A DNA stretch of 11,322 nt from positions 1-11,322 of the forward strand of contig JBHEOL010000340.1 in assembly GCA_046261635.1 (NCBI GenBank). Direction: 5' to 3'. The notes below the pieces were generated by a model that was not told the origin of the DNA, made no database searches, and saw only the letters and a program-made list of their open reading frames with translations. The stretch comes from JBHEPS01 sp046261635. Lineage in GTDB: Bacteria; Acidobacteriota; Thermoanaerobaculia; Gp7-AA8. Positions 1-7,162 of the stretch are shown here, one piece after another. Numbering within the stretch: the first letter of the stretch is position 1; the number at the start of each line of letters is the position of its first letter. The position numbers were made by a program, and so were the translations under genes.

Positions 1-1883
1 AAGAGGAACTCGGCGAGTGCCCGGGCGAGCTCGGTTTTCCCGACCCCGGTCGGTCCCATGAAGATGAACGAGCCGATCGGACGGTTCGGGTCCTGCAGCC
101 CCGCCCGCGAGCGGCGCACCGCGTTGGAGACCGCAACGACCGCTTCCTTCTGCCCGATGACCCGCTGGCTCAGGCGGTCCTCCATCCGGACCAGCTTCTG
201 GATCTCCGATTCCATCATCCGCGTGACCGGAATCCCGGTCCATCGGGAGACGATCTCCGCGATGTCCTCCTCGGTCACTTCTTCCTTCAGCAGACCTCCC
301 CCGGGACCCTGCATCTCCGTCAGCCGGCTCGAAGCGGCTTCGAGCTCGCTGTTGAGCTGCGGCATCGCTCCGTAGCGCAGCTCGGCGGCCCGGTTCAGGT
401 CTCCCTCGCGCTCGGCCCGGTTCGCGGCTTCCCGCGTTTCCTCGATCTTCGCCTTCAATTCGCTGATCTGCGCGATCGCCGCCTTCTCCGACTCCCACTG
501 AGCCTTGAGGCCCGAGATCTTCTCCTGCAGCTCCGACAGTTGGGATTCGATCGCCGCCAGCCGATCGCGGCTGAGGGCATCCGATTCCTTCGAGAGCGCC
601 TGCTTCTCGATCTGCAGCTGCGTCATGCGACGCTGCAGCTCGTCGATCTCCTGCGGCATCGAGGTCAGCTCGATCCGCAGCCGTGAGGCGGACTCGTCGA
701 CCAGATCGATCGCTTTGTCCGGAAGGAAGCGATCGGAGATGTAGCGGTCGGACAGCATCGCGGCCGCGACGATCGCGGAGTCCTGGATCTTCACGCCGTG
801 ATGGACCTCGTAGCGCTCCTTGAGACCGCGCAGAATCGCGATTGTGTCTTCGACCGAAGGCTCGCCGACGAAGACCGGCTGGAATCGCCGTTCCAGCGCC
901 GCGTCCTTCTCGATGTACTTCTGGTACTCGTTCAGGGTCGTCGCACCGACCGCCCGCAGCTCGCCGCGCGCCAGCGCGGGCTTGAGCAGGTTCGATGCGT
1001 CCATCGATCCCTCCGCGGCGCCGGCACCCACCAGCGTGTGGAGCTCGTCGATGAAGAGGATGACCTCACCCTCCGACTCCTGAACTTCCTTGATCACCGC
1101 CTTCAGCCGGTCTTCGAACTCGCCGCGGTACTTCGCCCCGGCAATGAGAGCGCCGAGGTCGAGGGAGACGACTCTCTTGTTCTTCAATCCGTCCGGCACG
1201 TCGCCTTCCATGATCCGGCGCGCCAGCCCTTCGACGATCGCGGTCTTCCCCACGCCCGGCTCGCCGATCAGAACGGGATTGTTCTTCGTCCGGCGCGAGA
1301 GAACCTGGATCACCCGCCGGATCTCCTCGTCCCGCCCGATCACCGGATCGAGCTTCCCCTTCCGCGCCTGTTCCGTCAGGTCGCGCGCGTAGCGCTCGAG
1401 CGCCTGGTACCTGTCCTCCGGATTCTGATCCGTCACTCGCTGCGACCCTCGCACGCTCTGGAGCGCCTTGAGCACCGCGTCGCGGCTGACCCCGTGTCTG
1501 CCGAGGATCTGCTGCGCCGTGGTTCCCTTCGTCTCGGTGATCCCGAGCAGAAGGTGCTCGCTCGACACGAACTCGTCCTTGAAGTCCGAGGCCGAGCGGA
1601 AGGCGGCGTCGAACACCGAGCGGAGGGCCGCCGAGGTCATCGGCTCGGCCGAGGCTCCACCGACCTTCGCCCGCTTCGACAGCTCATTGGCCGTCTCCAT
1701 CTCGATCCGGGAGGCGTTGGCGCCGAGCTTGTTCAGGACGGGGACGACGATGCCCCCATCCTGCTGCAGCAGGGCGATCAACAGGTGCTCGGCGGTGAAT
1801 TCCGCATGTCCGGAATCCCGGGCGAGCTGCTGCGCCTCGATCACCGCTTCCTGGGCTTTCGTGGTCAACTTGTTGATATTCAC
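1..1883 (-). CDS. clpB: ATP-dependent disaggregase ClpB (5' part, C-terminus outside window)
   Basis: Hsp100 AAA+ chaperone that works with DnaK to pull apart aggregated proteins in the cytoplasm. About 627 of the usual ~860-870 residues are visible. They comprise the N-terminal Clp repeat domain (residues ~1-150), the first AAA+ domain with Walker A GEPGVGKT (~207-214) and Walker B VILFIDE (~274-280), the full coiled-coil middle domain (~400-530, rich in E/K/Q/R heptads) and the beginning of the second AAA+ domain, ending just after its Walker A GPTGVGKTE. The middle domain separates ClpB from ClpA and ClpX. The start is GTG at 1883: it gives the family-typical opening VNINKLTTKAQEAV, has GAGGA seven bases upstream, and an in-frame TAA lies a few codons further upstream. 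The gene is divergent from the fumarase genes. Family call is secure; the missing C-terminus is only a window-edge effect. Confidence 0.97.
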   Translation of the reverse strand, partial: MNINKLTTKAQEAVIEAQQLARDSGHAEFTAEHLLIALLQQDGGIVVPVLNKLGANASRIEMETANELSKRAKVGGASAEPMTSAALRSVFDAAFRSASDFKDEFVSSEHLLLGITETKGTTAQQILGRHGVSRDAVLKALQSVRGSQRVTDQNPEDRYQALERYARDLTEQARKGKLDPVIGRDEEIRRVIQVLSRRTKNNPVLIGEPGVGKTAIVEGLARRIMEGDVPDGLKNKRVVSLDLGALIAGAKYRGEFEDRLKAVIKEVQESEGEVILFIDELHTLVGAGAAEGSMDASNLLKPALARGELRAVGATTLNEYQKYIEKDAALERRFQPVFVGEPSVEDTIAILRGLKERYEVHHGVKIQDSAIVAAAMLSDRYISDRFLPDKAIDLVDESASRLRIELTSMPQEIDELQRRMTQLQIEKQALSKESDALSRDRLAAIESQLSELQEKISGLKAQWESEKAAIAQISELKAKIEETREAANRAEREGDLNRAAELRYGAMPQLNSELEAASSRLTEMQGPGGGLLKEEVTEEDIAEIVSRWTGIPVTRMMESEIQKLVRMEDRLSQRVIGQKEAVVAVSNAVRRSRAGLQDPNRPIGSFIFMGPTGVGKTELARALAEFL

Positions 1884-1910
1884 GATCGTGTCCTCGGTTC
1901 CGTCAATCGG

Positions 1911-1952
1911 GTCATAATCTTAGTCGATCATACTCAACTACGCACTTGTCAA
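1911..1952 (-). promoter_or_regulatory. Candidate clpB promoter with HAIR-like half-site
   Basis: On the minus strand a perfect -35 hexamer TTGACA (1952-1947) is followed by TATGAT (1932-1927) with only 14 bp between them, which is short for sigma70. A second weak pair is TTGAGT (1937-1932) and TATGAC (1916-1911), spacing 15. The sequence GTTGAGT-N7-ACTAAGA (1938-1918) resembles the HspR box HAIR (CTTGAGT-N7-ACTCAAG): 6 of 7 match in the first half but only 4 of 7 in the second. HspR control of clpB is known in other bacteria; here it is a guess from a degenerate site. Confidence 0.35.
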
Positions 1953-2000
1953 CAGGGGAAGGGGGCCGCGCATTTCGACCGGCGCGGATCACCCTCCGAT

Positions 2001-2015
2001 GTGTGCGAAGCACAC
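2001..2015. promoter_or_regulatory. Perfect inverted repeat upstream of fumarase genes (possible operator)
   Basis: GTGTGC-GAA-GCACAC is a perfect 6-bp inverted repeat with a 3-bp centre, 49 bp upstream of the fumarase alpha start. No T-run follows, so it is not a terminator. A weak promoter-like pair, TCGACG (2016-2021) and TACACT (2040-2045) with 18 bp spacing, lies immediately downstream, so the repeat would sit just upstream of the -35, where activators often bind. The regulator cannot be named. Confidence 0.3.
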
Positions 2016-2063
2016 TCGACGCCGGAAGGGAGGAGTCGCTACACTCGCTCTCCGGAGACGAAA

Positions 2064-2978
2064 ATGACCGCGAATTCCGTACCCACAGAGCTGCCCGCCG
2101 TCCGAAGCACCGCATTCGAATCGCTCCTCGAGCTGATCCGGCGGACCTCGACCGTCCTTCCGGACGACGTGGTCCGTGCCATCGGCAGCTCGAAGAAAAC
2201 CGAGGAGCCGGGGTCGAACGCCGAGGTCGCGCTCGACGTGATCGGATGCAACATCCTTCTGGCGAAGGACAACTCGCTTCCCCTCTGCCAGGACACGGGG
2301 ACGATCCTGTTCTACGTCCACGCTCCGGTCGGATACGACCAGATCGAGCTCGAGGAGACGGCGACCGAGGCGGTGCGCGAGGCGACGCGGCTCGGCTATC
2401 TTCGCCAGAACTCGGTGGACAGCATCAGCGGCAAGAACTCGGGTGACAACACGGGTCCGGGCTCGCCGGTGTTTCACTTCCATCAGTGGCGCAAGCCGCG
2501 CGTGGAGGTCAAGCTGATGCTCAAGGGAGGCGGTTGCGAGAACATGAATGCGCAGTACTCGCTCCCGCACCCCGATCTGGGAGGGCGCGAACTGAAAGGG
2601 GTGGAGAACGCGATTCTGGACGCCGTCCTCCAGGCACAGGGACAGGGATGCGGTCCGGGAATTCTCGGGGTCTGCATCGGCGGCGACCGCGGAACGGGTT
2701 ACATGCACGCCAAGGAGCAACTGCTTCGCGAGCTCGACGCGCCGAATGACGATCCGGTTCTCGCGGCGCTCGAGCAGAGAGTGGTCGAGAAGGCGAACCA
2801 GTCGGGCATCGGACCGATGGGGTTCGGAGGCCGGACGACGCTGCTCGCCTGCAAGATCGGAGCGATCAACCGGCTTCCCGCCAGCTACTTCGTCAGTGTT
2901 GCCTACATGTGCTGGGCCTACCGGCGGCGAGGCATGGTGATGGACGCCTCGGGAAACGCGCAGGAGTGGCTCTACTGA
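2064..2978 (+). CDS. Class I fumarate hydratase, alpha subunit (fumarase/tartrate dehydratase family)
   Basis: Larger subunit of a two-subunit, iron-sulfur fumarase that interconverts fumarate and L-malate in the TCA cycle. The 304-residue length fits stand-alone alpha subunits, corresponding to the N-terminal part of E. coli FumA. Visible motifs are PLCQDTG (C75), KGGGCENMN (154-162), QGCGPGILGVCIGGDRG (C196, C204) and YMCWAYRRRG (C283). By comparison with the FumA segments CQDTG, ACPP and CSADR, the cluster ligands are probably C75, C196 and C283; this alignment was done from memory. The start ATG at 2064 has GGAG seven bases upstream. The open frame extends upstream to 798, but that part is antisense to clpB and is not coding. 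The beta subunit follows 108 bp downstream. The same fold also includes L-tartrate dehydratase (TtdA); the neighbouring aspartase-like gene favours fumarase. Confidence 0.9.
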   Translation: MTANSVPTELPAVRSTAFESLLELIRRTSTVLPDDVVRAIGSSKKTEEPGSNAEVALDVIGCNILLAKDNSLPLCQDTGTILFYVHAPVGYDQIELEETATEAVREATRLGYLRQNSVDSISGKNSGDNTGPGSPVFHFHQWRKPRVEVKLMLKGGGCENMNAQYSLPHPDLGGRELKGVENAILDAVLQAQGQGCGPGILGVCIGGDRGTGYMHAKEQLLRELDAPNDDPVLAALEQRVVEKANQSGIGPMGFGGRTTLLACKIGAINRLPASYFVSVAYMCWAYRRRGMVMDASGNAQEWLY

Positions 2979-2984
2979 ATCAGT

Positions 2985-3007
2985 GGCAGAGGATCCTTTC
3001 CTCTGCC
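2985..3007 (+). other. Intercistronic hairpin between fumarase alpha and beta genes
   Basis: A perfect 9-bp stem, GGCAGAGGA / TCCTCTGCC, encloses a 5-base loop TCCTT, starting 7 bases after the alpha stop codon. The downstream sequence is GC-rich with no T-tract, so it is not a classical intrinsic terminator. It may stabilise the alpha transcript or set the alpha:beta ratio; its function is inferred only from position. Confidence 0.5.
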
Positions 3008-3086
3008 TGCGCCTCGTAACGGAGCGAAGAACCCAGGCGCGCGCGGGGAAGGCGTTCCGGGCGAGCTGACAAGAGGATCTCTAACC

Positions 3087-3659
3087 ATGGCCAGAATCGA
3101 AATCTCCACTCCGGTCGACGAAGCGACCATCCGTTCCCTGAAGGTGGGTGACTCGGTCGCGATCACCGGGCGGCTCTATACCGGCCGCGACGCGGTCCAT
3201 CACCGCCTGCACGAGGGAGTACCTTCACCCGTCGATCTGGCCGGGCAGATCATCTATCACTGCGGGCCCGTGATGGTGAAGGAAGGGGACCGCTGGATCT
3301 GCAAGGCCGCGGGTCCGACCACTAGCTCTCGCGAGGAGCCGTATCAGTGGGAAGTGATGCGCGACTACGGGATCCGCGGTGTGATCGGGAAGGGTGGGAT
3401 GGGCCCGAAGACGCTCGCCGCCTGCAAGGAGTACGGCGCGGTCTACCTCCACGCCATCGGCGGCGCGGCTCAGGTTTGCGCGCAGGCGATCAAGCGGGTG
3501 GACGGAGTCGACTGGATGGATCTCGGGAGCCCGGAAGCGATCTGGCACCTCTGGGTCGAAGGGTTCACCGCGATCGTGACGATGGACTCGCACGGGAACA
3601 GTCTTCATGAGCGGGTTCTCGAGCAGTCGAAAGCGAAGCTCGCCTCGATGCGCGCCTGA
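3087..3659 (+). CDS. Class I fumarate hydratase, beta subunit
   Basis: Smaller subunit of the two-part class I fumarase, equivalent to the C-terminal domain of FumA and to TtdB. It is 190 residues, normal for this family. Conserved blocks are TGRDAVHHRL (32-41), which includes the region carrying substrate-binding and catalytic residues in class I enzymes, GPTTSSR (76-82), GKGGMG (101-106), LHAIGGAA (121-128) and MDSHGNSLHE (166-175). The ATG at 3087 is preceded by AGAGGA with nine bases spacing. It lies in the same direction as the alpha gene and is presumably cotranscribed across a 108-bp gap that contains a strong hairpin. Fumarase and tartrate dehydratase beta subunits are hard to tell apart by eye; fumarase is preferred from context. 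Confidence 0.9.
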   Translation: MARIEISTPVDEATIRSLKVGDSVAITGRLYTGRDAVHHRLHEGVPSPVDLAGQIIYHCGPVMVKEGDRWICKAAGPTTSSREEPYQWEVMRDYGIRGVIGKGGMGPKTLAACKEYGAVYLHAIGGAAQVCAQAIKRVDGVDWMDLGSPEAIWHLWVEGFTAIVTMDSHGNSLHERVLEQSKAKLASMRA

Positions 3660-3740
3660 CGCCGCGCGGGCGGACCGAGCTGGACGACGCGGGCTTCCCA
3701 TTCTCCGAATTGCGGTACGCTCTTCGCTCGAGGAGGAGCG

Positions 3741-5333
3741 ATGGCGTCCGCAAAGTCACCCCGATACCGCACCGAGCGGGACACTCTCGGCGAAGTCAGA
3801 GTTCCGCGGGAAGCGCTCTACGGAGCGCAGACCCAGCGCGCGGTGGAGAATTTTCCGGTCAGCGGAATCCGCGAGCACCCGTCCTTCATCCGCTCCTTCA
3901 TCCTGATCAAGAAGGCGGCGGCGCTCTCCAACCACGAGTTGGGCGCGCTCGATCGCACGACTGCCGCCGCGATCTCGGATGCAGCCGACCAGATCCTCGG
4001 CACTGAGTCCACGCTTCCCTTTGCAAAGGCGCTCGCCGCATCCCGCCGGCGCAACGATGGCCGGGCGTCGCGGATGCGCGAGGACGACCTGCGCGCCGTC
4101 CCCTGGCTCGTGCCTTCCGTTTATATCGCTGCGCCCTACCGCGACGAGTTCGTCGTCGACGTCTTCCAGGCCGGCGCCTGGACCTCCTTCAACATGAACT
4201 GCAACGAGGTGCTGGCGAACATCGCCAATCGAGCTCTCGGCGCAAAAGCCGGCAGCAACTCCCCGGTTCATCCGAACGACCACGTCAACATGTCCCAGTC
4301 CACCAACGACACCTTCCCGACCGCGATGCGCCTGGCCACTCTCCTGCTCCTCCGCGAGCTCTTCCCGGCTCTCGACGGCCTCGCGTTCGCCCTCGAGCGG
4401 AAAGGGGAGGAGTTTGCCGACGTCATCAAGTCGGGGCGGACCCATCTTCAGGACGCGGTGCCGGTGACCCTGGGGCAGGAGTTCGCGGCGTGGGGGTCCG
4501 CGGTCCGCCGGGCGACCGACCTGCTCGAGTCCTCCGCCGGCCAGTTGCGCCAGCTCGGCATCGGGGGGACGGCGACCGGCACGGGCATCAACACGCCCCC
4601 GGGCTTCCGGCACGTCATCGTCCGGAATCTGTCGATTGCCACGGACCTCGAGCTCGAGTCGCAGGCAGACCTGCGCGAAGCGATGCAGTCGCAGCTTCCG
4701 GTGGGTGCGGTGATGTCGGCGCTCCGGAGTCTCGCGCTCGAGCTCACCCGGATCACGAACGACATCCGGCTGCTCGCGTCCGGTCCGCTCACCGGCCTCG
4801 CGGAAATCAGCCTTCCGGCGGTTCAGCCCGGCTCCTCGATCATGCCCGGCAAGGTCAACCCGTCGATGCTCGAGTGCCTGAACCAGGTCTGTTTTCACGT
4901 GATCGGCGCGGCGGCCGCGGTCGATTTCGCGATGCAGGCCGGGCAGCTCGAACTGAACGTGATGATGCCCCTGATGGCGTTCGAGGTTCTCTTCTCGATC
5001 GAGATCCTGAAGAACTACATCCCGATGTTCGTCGACAGGTGTGTCACCGGGATCGAAGCGGATCGCGAGCAGTGTGAGGCCTACTACATAAGCTCCCCCG
5101 CGCTCGCGACGGCGCTCAATCCGCTCATCGGTTACGCGAGGGCGGCCGAGGTTGCGAAGGAGGCGGCCAGCTCGCGGCGCCCCATCCCCGAGCTGCTCCA
5201 CGAAAGGAAGCTCATCTCCGAAAAACAGATCCGCGAGATCTTCTCTCCCGGTTTTCTGACCGGGCAGGCCGAGGCCGAGCAGCCGAGGGGAGAGGACCCT
5301 CCTCCGAAGAAACGGCCCGCGAAGAGGCGCTGA
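3741..5333 (+). CDS. aspA: Aspartase/fumarase-superfamily lyase, probably aspartate ammonia-lyase, with ~45-residue insertion
   Basis: Homotetrameric lyase that most likely deaminates L-aspartate to fumarate and ammonia in the cytoplasm. Superfamily motifs present are VENFPVSG (35-42), PNDHVNMSQSTND (178-190), GRTHLQDAVPVTLGQEF (232-248) and the catalytic SS-loop GSSIMPGKVNP (364-374). The blocks GTGINTPPGF, LNQVCFHVIG and AGQLELNVM look more like aspartases than FumC, and a separate fumarase is encoded next door. At 530 residues it is longer than the usual ~465-480. Two reasons are visible: an insertion at about residues 88-132 between the ILG helix end and YRDEFVVDVFQAG, and a charged C-terminal tail (EQPRGEDPPPKKRPAKRR). 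Residue 147 is Trp in AGAWTSFNMN, where relatives have Gly (AGAGTS or GSGTSSN). The start ATG has AGGAGG a few bases upstream. thpR follows after 5 bp. Fumarase class II remains the alternative. Confidence 0.85.
   Translation: MASAKSPRYRTERDTLGEVRVPREALYGAQTQRAVENFPVSGIREHPSFIRSFILIKKAAALSNHELGALDRTTAAAISDAADQILGTESTLPFAKALAASRRRNDGRASRMREDDLRAVPWLVPSVYIAAPYRDEFVVDVFQAGAWTSFNMNCNEVLANIANRALGAKAGSNSPVHPNDHVNMSQSTNDTFPTAMRLATLLLLRELFPALDGLAFALERKGEEFADVIKSGRTHLQDAVPVTLGQEFAAWGSAVRRATDLLESSAGQLRQLGIGGTATGTGINTPPGFRHVIVRNLSIATDLELESQADLREAMQSQLPVGAVMSALRSLALELTRITNDIRLLASGPLTGLAEISLPAVQPGSSIMPGKVNPSMLECLNQVCFHVIGAAAAVDFAMQAGQLELNVMMPLMAFEVLFSIEILKNYIPMFVDRCVTGIEADREQCEAYYISSPALATALNPLIGYARAAEVAKEAASSRRPIPELLHERKLISEKQIREIFSPGFLTGQAEAEQPRGEDPPPKKRPAKRR
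4002..4136 (+). other. In-frame insertion within the aspartase-like gene, with imperfect internal palindrome
   Basis: These ~135 bp encode residues ~88-132 of the lyase, a stretch rich in Arg, Ala and Asp that has no counterpart in the E. coli AspA or FumC sequences I can recall. The flanks would join directly (AADQILG to YRDEFVVDVFQ) as in normal family members. Inside it, CGCATCC (4037-4043) and GGATGCG (4072-4078) form a 7-bp inverted repeat, with further GCCGG/CCGGGC complementarity between them. The exact borders are uncertain by a few codons. It could be a lineage-specific loop or a small palindromic element inserted in frame. Confidence 0.55.
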
Positions 5334-5338
5334 GCTCG

Positions 5339-5896
5339 ATGCGGCTCTTCATCGGCTGGCCGCTTCCACTCGAGCAGAAAGCCGCGCTCGAGGTCCGGAT
5401 CGAGACTCTCCGCTCCGCGCTCCCCGCCTCCTGGGCGAGGCCGGAGGCGTTGCACCTGACGCTTCTCTTTCTCGGCGAGACCGATTCCGGGAGAGTTCCG
5501 CGCCTCATCGAAGCGCTTGGTGCGCTGTCGGAGCGTGCGGCACTGGGGGTGGCGTTGGCGGGTGCCGGCTTCTTTCCCTCCGCGAAACGGCCGCGGGTCG
5601 CATGGATCGGAGTCGAGCCGGTCACTCCGATCCGGGATCTCGCGCATGCCGTCCACGCTGCCGCGGGGGCCGCGCCTGGCGAGAAAGAGTTCCATCCTCA
5701 TCTCACGCTCGCGCGGATCCGCGGATCGTGGCGCAGCAGCGAGGTGGGCCGGTTCGAGCGCGCGCTTGCGGGGGTGCGGCTCGAGGGGATCCTCGACCGG
5801 ATCGTCCTGTTCGAAAGCCGGCTTTCGCGCGGCGGAGCGCAGCACGTGCCTCTTCACGAGGTCCGGTTGGACCCGGGGGCTCAGTCGAGGAGCTGA
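5339..5896 (+). CDS. thpR: RNA 2',3'-cyclic phosphodiesterase (ThpR/LigT family, 2H phosphoesterase)
   Basis: 2H phosphoesterase that opens 2',3'-cyclic phosphate ends of RNA to 2'-phosphates; the family was first noted for a 2'-5' RNA ligase activity. The 185 residues match the usual 175-190. Both diagnostic HxTx motifs are present: HLTL at 39-42 (in LHLTLLFLGE) and HLTL at 121-124 (in FHPHLTLAR). The N-terminus MRLFIGWPLP is typical of the family (RxFxAxxLP-like). The ATG lies 5 bp after the aspartase-like stop, so the genes are likely cotranscribed and translationally linked, though no functional connection to fumarate metabolism is known to me. Its last 16 bp overlap the 3' end of the convergent DUF4388 gene. 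Confidence 0.93.
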   Translation: MRLFIGWPLPLEQKAALEVRIETLRSALPASWARPEALHLTLLFLGETDSGRVPRLIEALGALSERAALGVALAGAGFFPSAKRPRVAWIGVEPVTPIRDLAHAVHAAAGAAPGEKEFHPHLTLARIRGSWRSSEVGRFERALAGVRLEGILDRIVLFESRLSRGGAQHVPLHEVRLDPGAQSRS

Positions 5897-7149
5897 ATCC
5901 CGCCGGATGGTGGGCGGGTGTCGGTGAACGGCTCCGGACGGAGAGAGTGCGTGAAGAAGAGGTCGGTATCCGGCTTTCCATCAGGAAGGAAGCCGATCAC
6001 CAGATACTTCTCCGGCCGCTGGATGAATTTGTACTCGTAGCCCCATGGATCGCGGAGGAAGATGGGGGAGATGAAGTCGGGCGCGAGGGCCTCGAGGGAT
6101 TCGGGAAGGCGGCCGTTGACGAGCTCGAAGGCGCGGATCGCGTTGCCGATGGTCTCGACGCGGACGAGCGAGATCGCCTTTTTCGCTTCGACCATCGGTC
6201 CGCTCGCGGCGCTGGTGGTGAGGAGATTCAGGGGATTCCGGAACCCGGTGATGAGCGAGGCCGCGGCGATCAGCGCGATCACGATGATGAGAGGGAGCGG
6301 AACGACGTTCGGAGCCTCGTCCGCCGATGCGACGGCGGCGCGGGTCGCGGTCGTTCTTTGCGCCTCTGCGCGGACCTCTTCGATCAGGTCCCTCGACAGG
6401 AGCTCGTAGAGGGCCTTCGCCGTATCGAATTCCGAATAGCGGCTCGACTCGATGATCTCTCCGACGGTGGATTTTCCATTCACCAGATCGTAGACGAGCT
6501 TCTCCTGCCTCGAGATGTGGATCGTCTCGGTCGAGCGCTTCTTCTTGCTCGCCGAGTCGTCGAAGTCGATCTCCGCATCGTCGTCCGCCACGACGACGAC
6601 CTGCTGCTCGATCGGCTTCTTCCGGAAGACCATGTCGAACGACCGGATCCGCTTCTCGATGATCGGCCACTCGTCGATCATCCGGGCACCTTCCATCAGG
6701 ATCGACTCGGCCGAGATCGGGACGAGATTGTCGTGGTCGTACTCGATCGTGGTTTCCTGGGAGAAGTGATACTCCCCGTCGTTCCAACGGAAAAGCCGGT
6801 AGATGACCTGGAGAATCTGAAGCTGCAGCGCCTCGCGCAGCTCCTCCGACGAAATGATGTCGTTGTGGGTGAGGATGAACCCGATGCGCTGGAGCGTCTC
6901 CTTCTGGATCTCCAGGGCGCGGTCGAGCTGTGCGGGCGTCAGGTATCCGGTTCGGACCAGGACGTGTCCGATGCGGTCCTCGATCTTCCGCTTGAGCGAG
7001 TCGGCGGCGACGACCTTTCCGTCGAGGAAGGTCACGGTGACGGTGTCGTCCTTCGCCTTGAGGGTCAGGACGCCCGTCTTTCTCTGCAGCCCGATGAGCT
7101 GAAAGATGTCGGCGAGGCTGAAATCCCGGAGGGTGCCTTCGAGTGCCAT
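5881..7149 (-). CDS. DUF4388 (PATAN) protein with transmembrane helix and pseudopilin GspG-like C-terminal domain
   Basis: 422 residues of unknown cellular role. The N-terminus (2-~130) is a DUF4388/PATAN-type domain, opening with LEGTLRDFSLADIFQLIGLQ and TGVLTL, and continuing with a helical part GYLTPAQLDRALEIQ. Such domains are found in bacterial regulatory and gliding or polarity proteins. A low-complexity acidic/basic linker (186-208, VVVVADDDAEIDFDD then SKKKRS) leads to a winged-helix-like segment (~215-258, LVYDLVNGKSTVGEIIE). One membrane helix (~283-302, PLPLIIVIALIAAASLITGF) is followed by ~100 residues resembling the globular domain of type II secretion pseudopilin GspG, with the hallmark DPWGYEYKF at 367-375. 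The cytoplasmic N-side and external pilin-like C-side are inferred. The ATG has GGGGAG upstream. It is the last gene of a three-gene operon, 13 bp behind the TPR gene. Confidence 0.8.
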   Translation of the reverse strand: MALEGTLRDFSLADIFQLIGLQRKTGVLTLKAKDDTVTVTFLDGKVVAADSLKRKIEDRIGHVLVRTGYLTPAQLDRALEIQKETLQRIGFILTHNDIISSEELREALQLQILQVIYRLFRWNDGEYHFSQETTIEYDHDNLVPISAESILMEGARMIDEWPIIEKRIRSFDMVFRKKPIEQQVVVVADDDAEIDFDDSASKKKRSTETIHISRQEKLVYDLVNGKSTVGEIIESSRYSEFDTAKALYELLSRDLIEEVRAEAQRTTATRAAVASADEAPNVVPLPLIIVIALIAAASLITGFRNPLNLLTTSAASGPMVEAKKAISLVRVETIGNAIRAFELVNGRLPESLEALAPDFISPIFLRDPWGYEYKFIQRPEKYLVIGFLPDGKPDTDLFFTHSLRPEPFTDTRPPSGGIQLLD

Positions 7150-7162
7150 CGTCAGTCTCCCC

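Noticed and set aside
798..2063. Long plus-strand open frame continuous with the fumarase alpha gene
   Set aside because: It is antisense to clpB, Arg/Leu/Asp-rich without any domain, and the real gene has its own ATG and Shine-Dalgarno at 2064. High GC keeps the antisense frame open.
4002..4136. Intein or paired frameshifts as an explanation of the extra segment
   Set aside because: It is far too short for an intein and lacks splice-site residues. Frameshifts would replace residues rather than add ~45 between conserved blocks, and the other frames show no family sequence.
3756..5201. 481-codon minus-strand frame opposite the aspartase-like gene
   Set aside because: Shadow of a clearly recognisable enzyme; composition is typical of antisense reading and no domain is seen.
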